DNA of 64,000 nt, taken from positions 6,076,001-6,140,000 of the forward strand of contig CM072337.1 of the NCBI GenBank assembly GCA_036874045.1. The letters run 5' to 3'. The stretch is from Cymodocea nodosa. Lineage: Eukaryota > Streptophyta > Magnoliopsida > Alismatales > Cymodoceaceae. Under the pieces are notes generated by a model. It was not told the origin of the DNA, ran no database searches, and saw nothing but the letters and a program-made list of their open reading frames with translations. Shown here one piece after another: positions 45,323-57,490 of the stretch; positions within the stretch are counted from its first letter, which is position 1, and the number at the start of each line of letters is the position of its first letter. The translations under genes and the position numbers were made by a program.

Positions 45323-46329
45323 TGTTAGGGCAAGTATTACAGGTGTGGAGTATGTCACAAGAAGTCCAGGTTCAATCAGAAGCTTGTTAATAGTAAGTAT
45401 CCAGCAGTTTTATATTTTCGGTAGGTTGCAGACCTAAGTATCCAGAAATAAAGGTTCAGTTGGAGGCTTTGAATTAACTATCCAAAAGTTAGAAGATTTC
45501 AGAGAGTTACTGGTTGTAACTATCCGAAATGACTTAAATGACACTTAAGTGGATGTTCGGACAGTTATGAAGCTAAGTATCCGAAAGTTAGACACTTAAG
45601 TGAATCTTCGAATAGTTAAGAAGCCAAGTATCCGGAAAGTAGTGACTTAAGTGGATCTTCGGATAGTTAAGTAGTAACTATCTGAAGTTCATAAGTTTTC
45701 AAAGGGTTATCGACAGAACCTTTCGAAATGCCTAAAAAGACACTTAAGTGAGTTTTCGGATAGTTAAGATGTAACTATTCGAAAGACATGCAGCTTTCGG
45801 AGAGTTATCAGTAGAACCTTCCAAAAGGACAAAGAGAGAAGTAAGTGACTTTTCGGATAGTTAAGTCAGTAACTGTCTGAAATACCAAATCTCTCTAAAC
45901 AGTTAACCTGGTACAGTACCGCCCGTTTAGAAAGAATATTCTCTTCAGATACTTAAGTCTGTAACTATCCGAAATATTGTAGATTTCAGAAAGATAAGAA
46001 GATAAGGCTTCAAAATTAAGAGTCTTTTCTCCGAAGCATTGTTTCTCTACTGTAATGGCTTATATGTAATTAAAGATTTATAAACCCTAAGTTGGGTAGT
46101 ATATAAACCTTTATGATGTTGTAAAACATTGCAGTTGATTGTGCCAAAGCTCATAAAGGAACCCTCAACTCTCTATGGACGTAGGGTGTTGTTGAACCAT
46201 GTAAATCTTGTTTCTTCTCTGTATTATTTCTTCTCTTACTCTTCACTCCTAGCTTCGGTGAGTTTAGAGCTGAGTGTTTCAATATCGTGCCATAGAAGGT
46301 TAACTGAACGATTCGTTCCAATTATAACA
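45323..46329 (+). repeat. E9 5' LTR
   Basis: About 1.0 kb. It contains at least five imperfect units around TTCGGATAGTTAAG, often followed or preceded by ACTTAAGTG (45550-45870), and a late TATATAAACC-like promoter motif near 46101. Confidence 0.93.
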
Positions 46330-46366
46330 ACTGGTATCAGAGTGAAAGGTTCTTCAGTTTAACAGA

Positions 46367-47090
46367 ATGACAGATGATAGAAAGCTTAGGATCGAGAAGT
46401 TTGATGGTAAAGATTTCGGATACTAGAGGTCTTAGATCGAAGACTATTTGTATCAGAAAGATCTTCATCAACCGTTGTTCGGAAGAAAACTAGAGAAGAT
46501 GGATCAGGAAGAGTGGGAGTTATTGGACAGAAAAGCTTTAGGCCTCGTTAGGTTGTCACTAGCAAGGAACATTCATTCAAATGTTGCTAAGGAGAAAACA
46601 ACAGCTGACTTGATGAAATCTTTGTCTAACATGTATGAGAAGCCTTCAGTCGCCAACAAGGTATTTCTCATGCGTAGATTATTTAATCTGAAAATGCATG
46701 AATGTGGAAATGTAACTGACCATGTTAATGAGCTAAATACTATTCTGAATCAACTGCACTCAGTAGATATAGTATTTGATGATGAAGTCAAGGCCTTGAT
46801 TTTATTATCCTCATTACTAGAAAGTTGGTCTCCTATCGTGACTGGTGTAAGTAGTTCATTAGGTCATGAGAAGCTCAAGATGAGTGACATCCATGATTTA
46901 ATTTTGAGTGAGGACATTCATAGGAAAAATGAATTGTTAGCTTCAACTTCTACCCTTAGTGTTGAAACTAGAGGGAGAAGTAAATCAAAACAATTTAAAT
47001 TCAAAGGAAGGTCAAAGTCTAGAGGTACCAATAAAATGAGAGCAGATATCAAATGCTGGAACTGCAATCAATGGGGGCACTTCAAGTCAT
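46367..47090 (+). pseudogene. E9 gag
   Basis: Begins M-T-D-D-R-K-L-R-I-E-K-F-D-G at 46367. After stops near 46423 and 46435 a long clean frame (46448-47092, 214 codons) holds the UBN2-type capsid region (M-Y-E-K-P-S-V-A-N-K-V-F-L, L-N-T-I-L-N-Q-L) and a basic Arg/Ser/Lys stretch. The zinc knuckle C-W-N-C-x4-H-x4-C has a stop codon just before its last Cys (47091). Gag forms the virus-like particle of the element. Close relative of E5 gag. Confidence 0.9.
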
Positions 47091-47092
47091 AG

Positions 47093-48300
47093 TGTAAGGC
47101 TCCCAAGAAAGACAGCAAAGGGAAGAAATCAGAAGGAGTAGTTGCAAATGTTGTCTTCTATGATTCAGATGATGCCCTAATATGCTGTGTTGACAATTCA
47201 ATTGACTCATGGGTACTAGACTCAGGAGCTTCTTTACACACTACCTACAAGAAGGATTTGTTGCACAGTTATCGTGCAACTCCTGTGAAAAAGTTGTACC
47301 TAGCTAACAACACAAGTCTGGATGTGTTAGGAATAGGTGAGGTACACATAAAAACAAAGCAAGGGATATGGAAATTGCAAGAAGTCAGATATGTTCTAGA
47401 TCTTGCAAAGCAATTAATTTCCATAAGTTCCCTAGACAATGATAGTTATCAGATTGCCTTTGGTACAAGCAGATGGAAGGTAACCAAAGGTGTAAGAATT
47501 ATTGCCTCAAGACAGAGGACAAACACCTTATATTTAACATTGGATCAAGATGACTTTATTGCAGCAGTTAGTGATACTGAAGACATTGACTTATGGCATA
47601 AAAGATTGGGACACCTTAGTGAAAATGGATTGAAAGTTTTAGTGGTAGAAGGGAAAATCTCTAAGCTGAAGAATGTCAATTTAGGGATATGTGAGGACTA
47701 CATTGAGGGAAAGCAGAAGAAAGTCAGCTTTGCTAGGAATCCTCATGATCCTAAGTCACAGAAATTGGAGTTAGTTCACACAGATGTGTAGGGGCTTGCT
47801 CCTATCAGTTCTTTAGGAGGTGCTCTCTATTATGTCACCTTCATTGATGACAGTACAAGGAAGGTATGAGTTTATTTTTTGAAACAGAAGTCTGAAGTTT
47901 TCCAAGTCTTCAAGAAATGGAAGACAGAAATGGAAAATCAGAGTGGAAGAAAAATCAAATCCATCAGGTCAGATAATGGAGGAGAATATGATAGCTATGA
48001 ATTTAAAGTTTACTATGAGGAGCAAGGAATTAGAAGGCAGAAGACTATAGCTGGAACTCCACAACAAAATGGAGTTGCTGAAAGGATGAATAGGACATTG
48101 AATGAACGGGCAAGATGTATGAGACTACATGCAGGTTTTCCCAAAACATTCTAGGTAGAAGTTATTAATACAGCTGCCTATCTAATAAATAGAGGACCAT
48201 CCATCCCAATGGGGCTTAAGAACCTTGAAGAGTTGTGGACAGGGAAAGAGGTCAACTATGCTCACTTGAAAGTTTTTGGATCAAGTCATTTGTCCACTTG
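47093..48300 (+). pseudogene. E9 protease and integrase
   Basis: The protease active site is W-V-L-D-S-G-A-S at about 47209-47232. The pre-integrase domain D-L-W-H-K-R-L-G-H-L-S is near 47590, but its second Cys region reads C-E-D-Y, a lost Cys. Integrase core: H-T-D-V then a stop at 47788 (first Asp present), I-D-D-S-T, R-S-D-N-G-G-E (second Asp, near 47970) and N-G-V-A-E-R-M-N-R-T-L (Glu, near 48075). Stops are at 47788, 47866 and 48151, and a frameshift lies near 48235. Function lost by these breaks. Confidence 0.9.
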
Positions 48301-48957
48301 AATAGTGACAAAAGAGACAAGTTGGATTCAAAGTCACAGAAATGTTATTTCATTGGCTATGGTAAGGATTATTTTGGTTATAGATTTTGGGTAGAAGAAA
48401 CCAAGAAAATAATATGTGCAAAAGATGTCATATTTATTGAATCCAAGATGTTTAAGCATAGAGAAAGTGTAGAAAAACAGCAGTTAGAGCTTCAGTTTAG
48501 AAGTATTGTTGAGATCACTCTAGATAATGATGTTGAACAACCTCAGAAGGAACTTGTAGAAGAAATTCAGCTTCCAAAGGCTGAACATCAAGAACATCTA
48601 GATGATCAAGAAGATGAAGTTGTCACTAGACAACTTAGAATGTTTGGAAGGGTTTCCAAACAACTAGAAAGGTATGTACCATCATTCAATTATCTGTTAT
48701 TGACAGATGATGGTGAACCTGAAACATATCAAGAAGCAATTTGTGCAAGTGATGCACACAAATGGGAGTTAGCAATAAAAGAAAAAATGAGATCCCTAGA
48801 GAAGAATAATATTGGGGAGCTAACTTCTTTGCCAAAAGAAAAGAAAATCCTAGGAAACAAGTGGGTGTTCAGGATAAAAGAACAACCAGATGGCAGCAAG
48901 AAATATAAAGCCAGACTTGTCGTCAAGGGTTTTCAGCAAATTCAAGATATAGACTAT
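48235..48957 (+). pseudogene. E9 integrase C-terminus and RT N-terminal half
   Basis: An open frame of about 240 codons holds the integrase tail (K-C-Y-F-I-G-Y-G-K-D-Y-F-G-Y-R-F), an acidic Glu/Gln-rich linker, then the RT start (W-E-L-A-I-K-E-K-M-R-S-L-E; N-K-W-V-F-R-I-K; K-A-R-L-V-V-K-G-F-Q). It is interrupted at 48957, in the D-I-D-Y motif, by solo LTR B. Confidence 0.9.
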
Positions 48958-51104
48958 TGTTTAGAATGAAAAAGTGCATATTATTAACAGTTAAATGATG
49001 GTTAATTGCATAATATTTAGCTTATCATATGAGAATTAAGCCACTATGTTATAATTGCACTATTATATGCTTTAATTGAAGAATCTGCTTAATTTTGGGG
49101 AATTAATGTTAATTTAGTACATTTCTGAACTATCGGTAAGTTGCAGACTGTGAAATTCTTAAGTATCTAAATTTTCTGATATTTCGAACAGTTATGTTTA
49201 ACAGACCGAACATATATCAGATAGTTATGTTTAAATTACCGAACAGTTATGTTTTGAGAGAATATTTTATTATTTCCTGAAATATAAGTGTCAAAACCAT
49301 AATTCATGACTTAAGTGAACTTTCGGTGAGTTATCTATAACTATTCGAAATTACAGCTAGGCATCGGATAGTTAGCCCTATAACTCTTTGAAATCTCTTT
49401 TTATTTATAAAATAGCTGAGGACACGTGTCATGTTTTGGGAAAGTGACTTAAGTAGATTTTTGGTGAGTTATCTCTAACTATCTGAAATGCATCTGAGCA
49501 TCGGATAGTTAGCTTTGTAACTCTCTGAAATGTTATTTTATGATTAAACTACTGCTGACATGTGTCGAGATCTAGTAGATTTACTTAAGTTATATATCGG
49601 TGAGTTATCTATAACTATCAGAAATGCATTTAAGCATCAGATAGTTAAGTTTATAAGTATCCGAAATGCACCTAAGCATCAGATAGTTAAATTTATGCAC
49701 ATATTTTATAGTTAAATCAACGAAGAAAGTTTATTGAGTTATCTGTAACTCCACGGACTATATATTTTCTAATATGCCATTGTAACGGTTGTAGGAATAG
49801 ACAGTTGGAAGAGAAAAACCACATTTGCACGTATCGTGTAGGGAAAGAAATCATCGTTGTTAATACGAATGTAGGAAATTCAACCGACCATTCAAGCAGA
49901 AGTAGTTACTACTGAAGAAATATAAAAGAAAAGAAGAAAAAAGAAGAGGGGTGTGATCGATGGGCGGATAGTGTGTGTAGAGGAGGATCAACGTCGTAAT
50001 TCTATGAAGTACCACACCAACCATCATCATCACCACCATAATCACCAACTATCGGAGGTCTGTGAGGATACTACCTGATGTCGGGTTGATTCCGAGCCAA
50101 ACATAGTGCCTGACAACCACTGTAAGGAGTGATCGCGTCGTAGGAAAGGAAGTCATTTTCACCAAGCGCCGACTCATATTTCAGGAGATCGTAAAGCTTT
50201 TAGCCTTAGCTTCAGGTTGATGCCTCTATGCTGAAGAGGAGATCATCTTGCAATTCTGGACTCGCGATTCTATAGGGAGAAGAGACAGAATTGTAAGTGG
50301 TTTAATTTTCAGTGGTGTAATCGCATTGCAAGTAGTGTCAGAAGTATTTACTGTCAAGTGAGATTACTTTACATTTCATCTTTCGCCCATTTTCATGTTC
50401 ATATTAAAACAAAAATAACAAAAATAATTTATCTATGTTTGTATGTTGTATTTGAGTGTTGTATTGTTTGTGTTATATCGTGATTAATGTTATCTTTGTT
50501 AGTATTGTGATTGTTTTATGTTGTTTTAGTTTTACAATTTATTGAAATTGGTTCGTTCAAAAGACTTAAAGATTTTAGTGGTTATTGTTTGAATTATCTG
50601 AATGTAAGTATTGCTTAATGATAAATCCAATGTTAACTAACATTAAAGAGCTTAATTGATGTTATTTACAATCTGTGGAATCGCCTAATGGTTGGCTGAA
50701 TTCCTTTGTAAATAGCAGTATTAAAAAGAAAAGGCAGGTTCATGAAGTTAAATTAAGTCCACGAGGTTAGTCCGTTGAGTTAGCCATAACTCAATGAACT
50801 TTGTCCATTGAGTAAACTGTAACTCAATGGAGAGCTTATTGAATATATAAATTTGATTGTTAACAAACAAACAGTTCTCAAGTTCTTTAGCAATTCCCTG
50901 TGGGATCGACCTATATTTGCACACTGATATAATAGACACTATGCACTTGCAGTTAAAGTACAAATTGGAATTAATATCTAAATTGTATTAAAGGTTGTTT
51001 GTTTACTTCTAAAAGAAAGAATAGGCATAAAGATAAATTAACTAAGTAAAAATAGAAGTAACAAATCCAAGTTTTTCTAATGTAGTGCTGGGAAAACACA
51101 AACA
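48958..51104 (+). mobile_element. Solo LTR B (2.1 kb) in E9 RT
   Basis: Starts TGTTTAGAATG and ends GGGAAAACACAAACA (TG/CA), with an exact ACTAT duplication (48953-48957 and 51105-51109). Removing it with one ACTAT restores the E9 RT frame from D-Y into T-E-V-F-S-P-V. It has no internal coding region or primer site. It is the reverse complement of solo LTR A. It contains TCGATCCCAC-type sequence (in reverse near 50905), the palindrome GACACGTGTC (49431-49440) and several CGGATAGTTA motifs. The family is probably a large-LTR Gypsy or Copia element; it cannot be assigned from an LTR alone. Confidence 0.92.
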
Positions 51105-52400
51105 ACTATACAGAAGTATTCTCTCCTGTTGTGAAGATGAATACTATTAGAATAGTCTTAAGCATTGTTGCTGCAAGAAATTTGCTCTTGGAGCAAATGG
51201 ATGTAAAGACAACATTCCTACATGGTGACTTGTAGGAAGAACTTTACATGATGCAGCTAGAAGGATTTGCAGTTACTAGCAAGAAAAGAAAGACAGTTTG
51301 TAGATTGCTGAAAAGTCTGTATGGTTTGAAGCAAGCACCACGACAATGGTACAAGAGATTTGATACCTTTATCTGTATCCTAGGCTTCAAAAGATGTGAT
51401 ACAGACTATTGCTGCTACATAAAACTACTAGATGATTACTTCATTATTCTACTGATCTATGTAGATGATATGTTAATTGCTTGTTCCAGTATGTAACAGA
51501 TTAAGTAATTGAAGAGACAACTGTCAAAAGAATTTGACATGAAGGATATGGGAGTAGCCAAGCAAATCTTGGGTATGAGAATTATTCGAGATAGAGTGGC
51601 AGACACTTTGAGATTAAATCAGAGGAAGTATTTAGAAAATGTACCAAGGAGATTTAATATCTCAAATGAGAGGAAGACTGAACTACCTCTTGGACCCCAC
51701 TTCAAGTTGTTTAAAGATCAGTCAGCTAAGACTAAAGAAGAAAGGATAAGAATGTCTAAAATACCATATGCTTTAGCAGTGGGAAGTTTTATGTATACCA
51801 TGATATGCACAAGACTTGATATATCTCATGCAGTGGGAGTGGTTAGTAGATATATGGTAGAACTAGGAGCTGAGCTTTGGTCTACAGTACTGTGAATACT
51901 CAGATATCTCAGATATTCTCTAGATGTAGATCTGAATTTCAAGAAAGGACTAGTTGAATTGATTGACTACTATGATGCTGATTTAGGAAGAGAGTTGGAC
52001 AAAAGTAGAAGTACTTTAGGTTATGTTTTCTACATAGGAAGTACTGCAATTAGCTGGAGATCCAAGTTGCAAAGTATTGTTGCACTCTCGACCACAGAAG
52101 CTGAATATGTTGCAGTAGTAGAGGTAGCTAAAGAAAGAATCTGGCTAGAGTATGTACTATCCGAATTAGAGCACAAACAAAACAAAAGCATTCTATTCTG
52201 TGATAATCAAAGTACAATTTATTTAGCTGAGAATCCGAAGTTCCATTCAAGGTCCAAGCATATGAGAATGGGATTTCATTTCATAAGGGAAGAGATAGAG
52301 TAGAATAGGTTAGATCTTTAGAAGATTGTTGGATCTGAAAATGTAGCAGATATGCTAACCAAAGTTCTGAATTTATAGAAATTAAGGCTCTATATGGCCT
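51105..52400 (+). pseudogene. E9 RT C-terminal half and RNase H
   Basis: T-E-V-F-S-P-V-V-K-M, then Q-M-D-V-K-T-T-F-L-H-G-D (first RT Asp), a stop at 51234, R-L-L-K-S-L-Y-G-L-K-Q-A-P-R, and L-I-Y-V-D-D-M-L (intact active site, 51459-51482). Stops follow at 51494 and 51893. RNase H has Y-D-A-D-L, A-L-S-T-T-E-A-E-Y (Glu), F-C-D-N-Q-S (Asp) and H-S-R-S-K-H-M-R-M-G. Then comes the C-terminal V-A-D-M-L-T-K motif near 52345. The catalytic residues are all present, but the frame is broken. Confidence 0.9.
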
Positions 52401-52540
52401 TAATTGGTCTCTTAAAAAACTGAAAAGAAGAAGGAGATGAAGAGTTGATGATTATTTGAGCAACTATTGCAATAATCTGTAAGTCGAGTGTAGAGATTGA
52501 TTTTTCTTTCGATCATTGTGACAAACTCCAAGTGGGAGAT

Positions 52541-53496
52541 TGTTAAGGCAAGTATTATAGGTGTAAAGTATGCCATAAGAAGTCCAGGTTCAATCAGAAG
52601 CTTGTTAACAGTAAGTATTCGGTAGTTTTATATTTTCGGTAGGTTGCAGACCTAAGTAACTAGAAGTAAAGGTTCAGTCGGAGGCTTTGAGTTAACTATC
52701 CGAAAGTTAGAAGATTTTGGAGAGTTACTGACTGTAACTATCCGAAATGACTTAAAGGACACTTAAGTGGATGTTCAGACAGTTATGAAGCTAAGTATCT
52801 GAAAGTTAGACACTTAAGTGGGTCTTCGGATAGTTAAGAAGCCAAGTATCTAGAAAGCAGTGACTTAAGTGGATCTTCGAATAGTTAGGTAGTAACTATC
52901 CAAAGTTCATAAGTTTTTAGAGGGTTATCGGCAGAACCTTTCGAAATGCTTGAAAAGACACTTAAGTGAGTTTTCGGATAGTTAAGATGTCACTATCCGA
53001 AAGACATGCAGTTTTCGGAGAGTTATCAGCAAAACCTTCCGAAAGGACAGAGAGAGAAGTAAGTGACTTTTCGGATAGTTAAGTCAGTAACTGTTCGAAA
53101 TATCAAATCTCTCTAGATAGTTAACCTGGTACAGTACCGCCCATTCAGAAAGAATATTCTCTTCAGATAGTTGGCTCCGAAATTAAGAGTCTCTTCTCTG
53201 AAGCATTGTTTCTCTACTATAATGGCTTATATGTAATTAAAGGTTTATAAACCCTAAGTTGGGTAGTATATAAACCTTTATGATGTTGTAAAACATTGCG
53301 ATTGATTGTGCCGAAGCTCATAAAGGAACCCTCAACTCTCCGTGGACGTAGGCTATTGCTGAACCACGTAAATCCTATTTCTTCTCTGTATTATTTCTTC
53401 TCTTACTCTTCACTCCTAGCTTCGGTGAGTTTAGAGCTGAGTGTTTCAGTATCATGTTATAGAAGGTTAACTGAATGATCCATTCCAATTATAACA
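52541..53496 (+). repeat. E9 3' LTR
   Basis: Collinear with the 5' LTR, slightly shorter because of a gap near 53170. It has the same TTCGGATAGTTAAG arrays and is followed by the GAACT duplication. Confidence 0.93.
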
Positions 53497-54482
53497 GAAC
53501 TTGTTAAGTTAGATATGTTAAGTTATAAATCTACTTGTTTTACTCGTTTAGTTAACATTAACACAACGACTTATTATTACACTTGATGGAAAATTTTTGG
53601 ACAAGAAAGTTTATTTTGTAGGAAATTTTTTAGAGATCCAAGATTGATGATTAAAGAAAATTTGAAGAGGAAAATGTGGGTTAGAACGTGTGTATTTTGA
53701 TGAAGGAAAAAGAGAAGACGTGAAGAGTAGAAAACTAATTGTGGTTAAACGTGGAGGATATGCATGTAATGAATATACAGTATAAAAGGTATAGAATTTT
53801 CATTGATCAATCATCCCTAAACACCAAACGAAATATATTTTTAGGGATCAAAACACCTCCTAGGGAAAAGCCCTCAAATAGAAGAAAATTCGGTAAAGAA
53901 GAGAAAGTTAGATATATGTCACTAAAGATTTGAAGAATTAGAAGAAAGCAAATTTGGTGAAGTAGAGAAAGTCAGATATTTGTCACTAAAGAATTGTAGA
54001 AGAAGAAGAAAAATTTCAAACAGGGAGAAATGTTTTAAATTTTGTAAATTAGTTTTCTCTATTTGTAGTTATGGAATTGATTAAATGAAACATGGTATCA
54101 TTATATAATTGCATCTACAATTTCTAAGGAGAATTGAATTGTATATTGTAATTGAAACCTTGAATAAAATGATTTAATTAAAATAGTGTCTTGACTTGTT
54201 TTTAATTTTGAAGTTTTAATTATAATTGAAAATGTTGAAAAACACAATTCACCCTCTCTTGTATAGCCATTCGATTCTGCAAGTGTTATCAAAGCTTGTT
54301 AATAATCTTTGATATAAAATCGATACCAACTTAATTAATATCAGAGCTTGTTTTACCTTCCTTGTTTTTAATCATAAATTAATATCTAAGCATATGTTTA
54401 ACTTTTATTGATTTTGGGCTCAAGTTGTTTTCAAAAGTTTTAAACTGTTTAAAATCTTATAAGTTGAAAACTCTAAGGTAAT

Positions 54483-55985
54483 ATGACTATTGGAAATGAT
54501 AATTTTTCTTTATATGAAAGCTAAAATCTTAACTGTCCTCCTTTATTTGATAGAATACATTTTGAATATTGAAAATATAGAATGACAATCTTTCTTCAAA
54601 GTATAGATTACAAGTTGTGGTTCATGATTTCTAAACCATATAATCCGTTAACTACTCCTTATAATACTTGGATAGTTACTGAAAAAGAAAATGAAACTTT
54701 AAATGCAAAAGTCTTAAATATCTTATTTTTTGTATTGAGTTATGAACAGTTTAGCAAAGTGTTGACATATAAATTTACTTATGAGGTGTGACATGCATTA
54801 GAAGTTTCATATGAAGGTACTTCTCAAGTTAAAGAGACTAAGATTAATATGTTAATTTATAAGTATAATTCTTTAAGATGCATGAAGACGAAAGTATTTC
54901 TGAGATGTTTTTCAGATTCCCAGATATCATAAACTCTTTAAAATGTTTAGGAAAGAATTTTTAACAAAACGATTTGGTGAGAAAAATTCTCAGATATCTA
55001 AGTTTTAAATGGTTTCAGAAAGAGACATCAATTGAGGAATCATGAGACTTAAATATTTATATTATAAATGAACTTATAGGAATTTTAACTACTTATGAAG
55101 TTCAATTAAATGATTCACTAAGTCACAACAAATTAAAAATAAAGAAAGAAATAGCCTTTGAAATTAATTCAGATTCTGAATTCCATCATTAAGAAATGGA
55201 ATTTAAGTCAAACTAAGTTAGACAAACTAACTAATACTACTACAATGTCATATAAATTTAGCTTAGGATTTGATTATCCTGAATACCCTGAATCTCATGC
55301 CAACAAAAGATTTATTAGTTACAATTTAAGTAAATCTAAGACTAAAATTCCTTTTATCATGAAACAAGGTAATAAATATGTAAAAGTAGGTACTTCAAGG
55401 GATGAATCATGCAATAATAATATAAACCAATGTGATTTATCTAAATGTACTTGTAACATGACTATCAATGTTTCTAAAAATCTTGTTTTTTGTTCTAGAA
55501 ATTCAGTTACTAATGTTTCTAAAATTTCAAACAATCGTAGTAAATTAAAAATTCAGAAACTTGAACATGAAATTCAAAACACTAGTATTAGACCAATTAC
55601 CGGTTCTACATGTTCTTTATCTGAAAATTCATGTGTAGAAAAAGATTTTGTATGTACTGAAAATTTAAATACTAGTACAAAATCCTAGTATGAACTTATT
55701 GAAATGCACGAGTTTGACCAAAATAAATTAATATCTGATAAAAATCGATTTGGTCTTGGTTATACTACATCTGAAAATAAATAGAATGTTTATAAGAGCA
55801 ATAATTTTATAAGTAAGTATGAAGCAAATGATAAATCAATAGTACTTACAACCAATAAGAATGTAAATGAAAATGTTAAGCTGTTTTTAAACAAAAAGAA
55901 GAAATATGCTTTTAATGAACTTGGTCCTCAAAGACATTGGGTACCAAGAAATAGTTCTTAATTTGTTTTGCAAGAGGAAACAACA
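54483..55985 (+). pseudogene. E8 gag
   Basis: Starts M-T-I-G-N-D-N-F-S-L at 54483, with F-E-Y-W-K-Y-R-M-T-I-F-L-Q-S near 54560 and K-E-T-K-I-N-M-L near 54835, the SIRE gag pattern. It is broken by several stops to 55160. A clean 176-codon frame (55158-55688) carries a Lys/Asn/Ser-rich tail with a possible short coiled coil (K-I-Q-K-L-E-H-E-I-Q). The phrase L-G-P-Q-R-H-W-V-P near 55925 is the usual SIRE gag-protease joint. I could not find a clean zinc knuckle. Confidence 0.8.
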
Positions 55986-57490
55986 TCAAAATGAATTTTA
56001 GATAGTGGAGCATCAAGTTACATGACCGGACAGAAAAGCCTACTAAAAAATTTTACAAATACCAAGAAAGGAAGTGTAATATTTGGAAACAAAAGCAAAG
56101 ATAAAATCATAGGTATGGGCAATGTTCAAATAACTCCTACTTGTGTTATTTTGAATGTACTATATGTAGAAAACCTAGGATTTAATTTACTGAGTGTTAT
56201 AAAACTAATTGATAATGGATACTATGTATTGTTTGAAGATAATGTATGCAAAATTATTGATAAAATTATAGATGAACTTAAGTTTATTGCTAAAAGAAAA
56301 GGTTCTGTATGTATTTTATCTTTACCTTCTAGTGTAGTTGATTTAAATTCATGTTTGCTAGCTAAAACTAGTAATGCATATCATTGGCATAGAAGGATCG
56401 GACATATAAATATGAAATTGTTGCATAAATAGTCTAAAAAAATTTAGTGAGAGGTTTACCTAAGATTAAATACTCAAATGATTTCATGTGATGCATGTGA
56501 GTTAGGTAAACTTCATAAAAACCCTTTTAAATCCATAACTGATATATCAAGCAAGAGAGTCTTATAACTTATACATATGGATTTATTTGGATCAACAAAA
56601 ATCATGAGTCTTGGTGGTAAACAGTATGTGTTTGTTTTAGTAGATGACTTCTCTAGATACACTTAGGTATATTTTTTAGTAACTAAGATAGAAGTTTTTG
56701 AAACGTTTAAAATGTATTGCAATCTTGTTCAAAATGAACAAAGTGTCTTTGTTCAAAAACTTAGGAGTGATCATAGTACTGAAATTGAAAATGATCAAAT
56801 GGATAATTATTGTAAAGATCATGATATTGATCACAGATATTCTTTTCCAAGAGCACTTTCTCAAAATAGTGTTATTGAGAGAAAGAATCGATCACTTCAA
56901 GAAATGGCCAGAACTATGTTAAATGAACATAATTTACCTCAAAATCTTTGGGCTGAAGTAGAGAATACAACTTGTTATATTATTAACAAAAGTCACCTAA
57001 GACCTCTTATTAATAAAACTCCTTTTGAAATTATGTTTGATAGGGTTCCAAAAATTTCCTATATGAAACCATTTGGCTGTAAGTGTTTTATCCTTAACAC
57101 TAAGGATAAAAGGGATAAATTTCAAGCTAAAGCGGATGAAGGAATTTTTGTAGGATACTCTATTAGAAGTAAAGCCTATAGAGTGTATAATAAGACTTCT
57201 AGAACCATTGAAGAAACCCTTCATGTAAGCTTTAATGAAAATTCTTTTAGAGAATCTCAATCTAAAGTTGATACAGATGATATGATCAATTTTCCAAAAG
57301 AATTAGAGATCAATAGAGAGATTGAAGATTTATCTGAGAAAATTAAAAATATAAACTTAAATGATCAAACTAATGATCAAAGTGATGTACCTTCATATGT
57401 TGGTGAGAATATTGAGGAGAATCATAGAAATTGGTGTTATTCTTCATCACATACCATCACTCAAGTCATTGATAATATTAATGAGGGAAG
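55986..57490 (+). pseudogene. E8 protease and integrase
   Basis: The protease reads I-L-D-S-G-A-S-S-Y-M-T-G at 55998-56033 (intact D-S-G). A clean frame to 56432 covers protease and the pre-integrase H-W-H-R-R-I-G-H. C-E-L-G-K is near 56500. Integrase core: H-M-D-L-F-G (56575), V-D-D-F-S-R-Y-T then a stop (56668), R-S-D-H-S-T-E-I (56764) and N-S-V-I-E-R-K-N-R-S-L (56870). A clean 260-codon frame (56712-57494) carries the rest, including P-F-G-C-K-C-F-I and G-Y-S-I-R-S-K-A-Y-R-V-Y. A handful of stops and one frameshift break it. Confidence 0.88.

Larger units (their letters stand above)
45323..53496 (+). mobile_element. E9: near-complete Copia element inside E8 LTR
   Basis: LTRs 45323-46329 and 52541-53496, TG/CA ends, exact duplication GAACT (45318-45322 and 53497-53501). 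The primer site ACTGGTATCAGAG follows at 46330 and the polypurine tract CAAGTGGGAGAT lies at 52529-52540. Gag, protease, integrase, RT and RNase H are all readable with few lesions, making it the best-preserved element here. RT is split by solo LTR B. Confidence 0.94.
44506..54281 (+). repeat. E8 5' LTR, split by E9
   Basis: 44506-45322 matches the 3' LTR (63364-63842) as far as that goes. After E9 and its GAACT duplication the LTR resumes at 53502 and ends in a block ACAATTCACCCTCTCTTG near 54243. The resumed part matches E10 in reverse. Confidence 0.87.
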
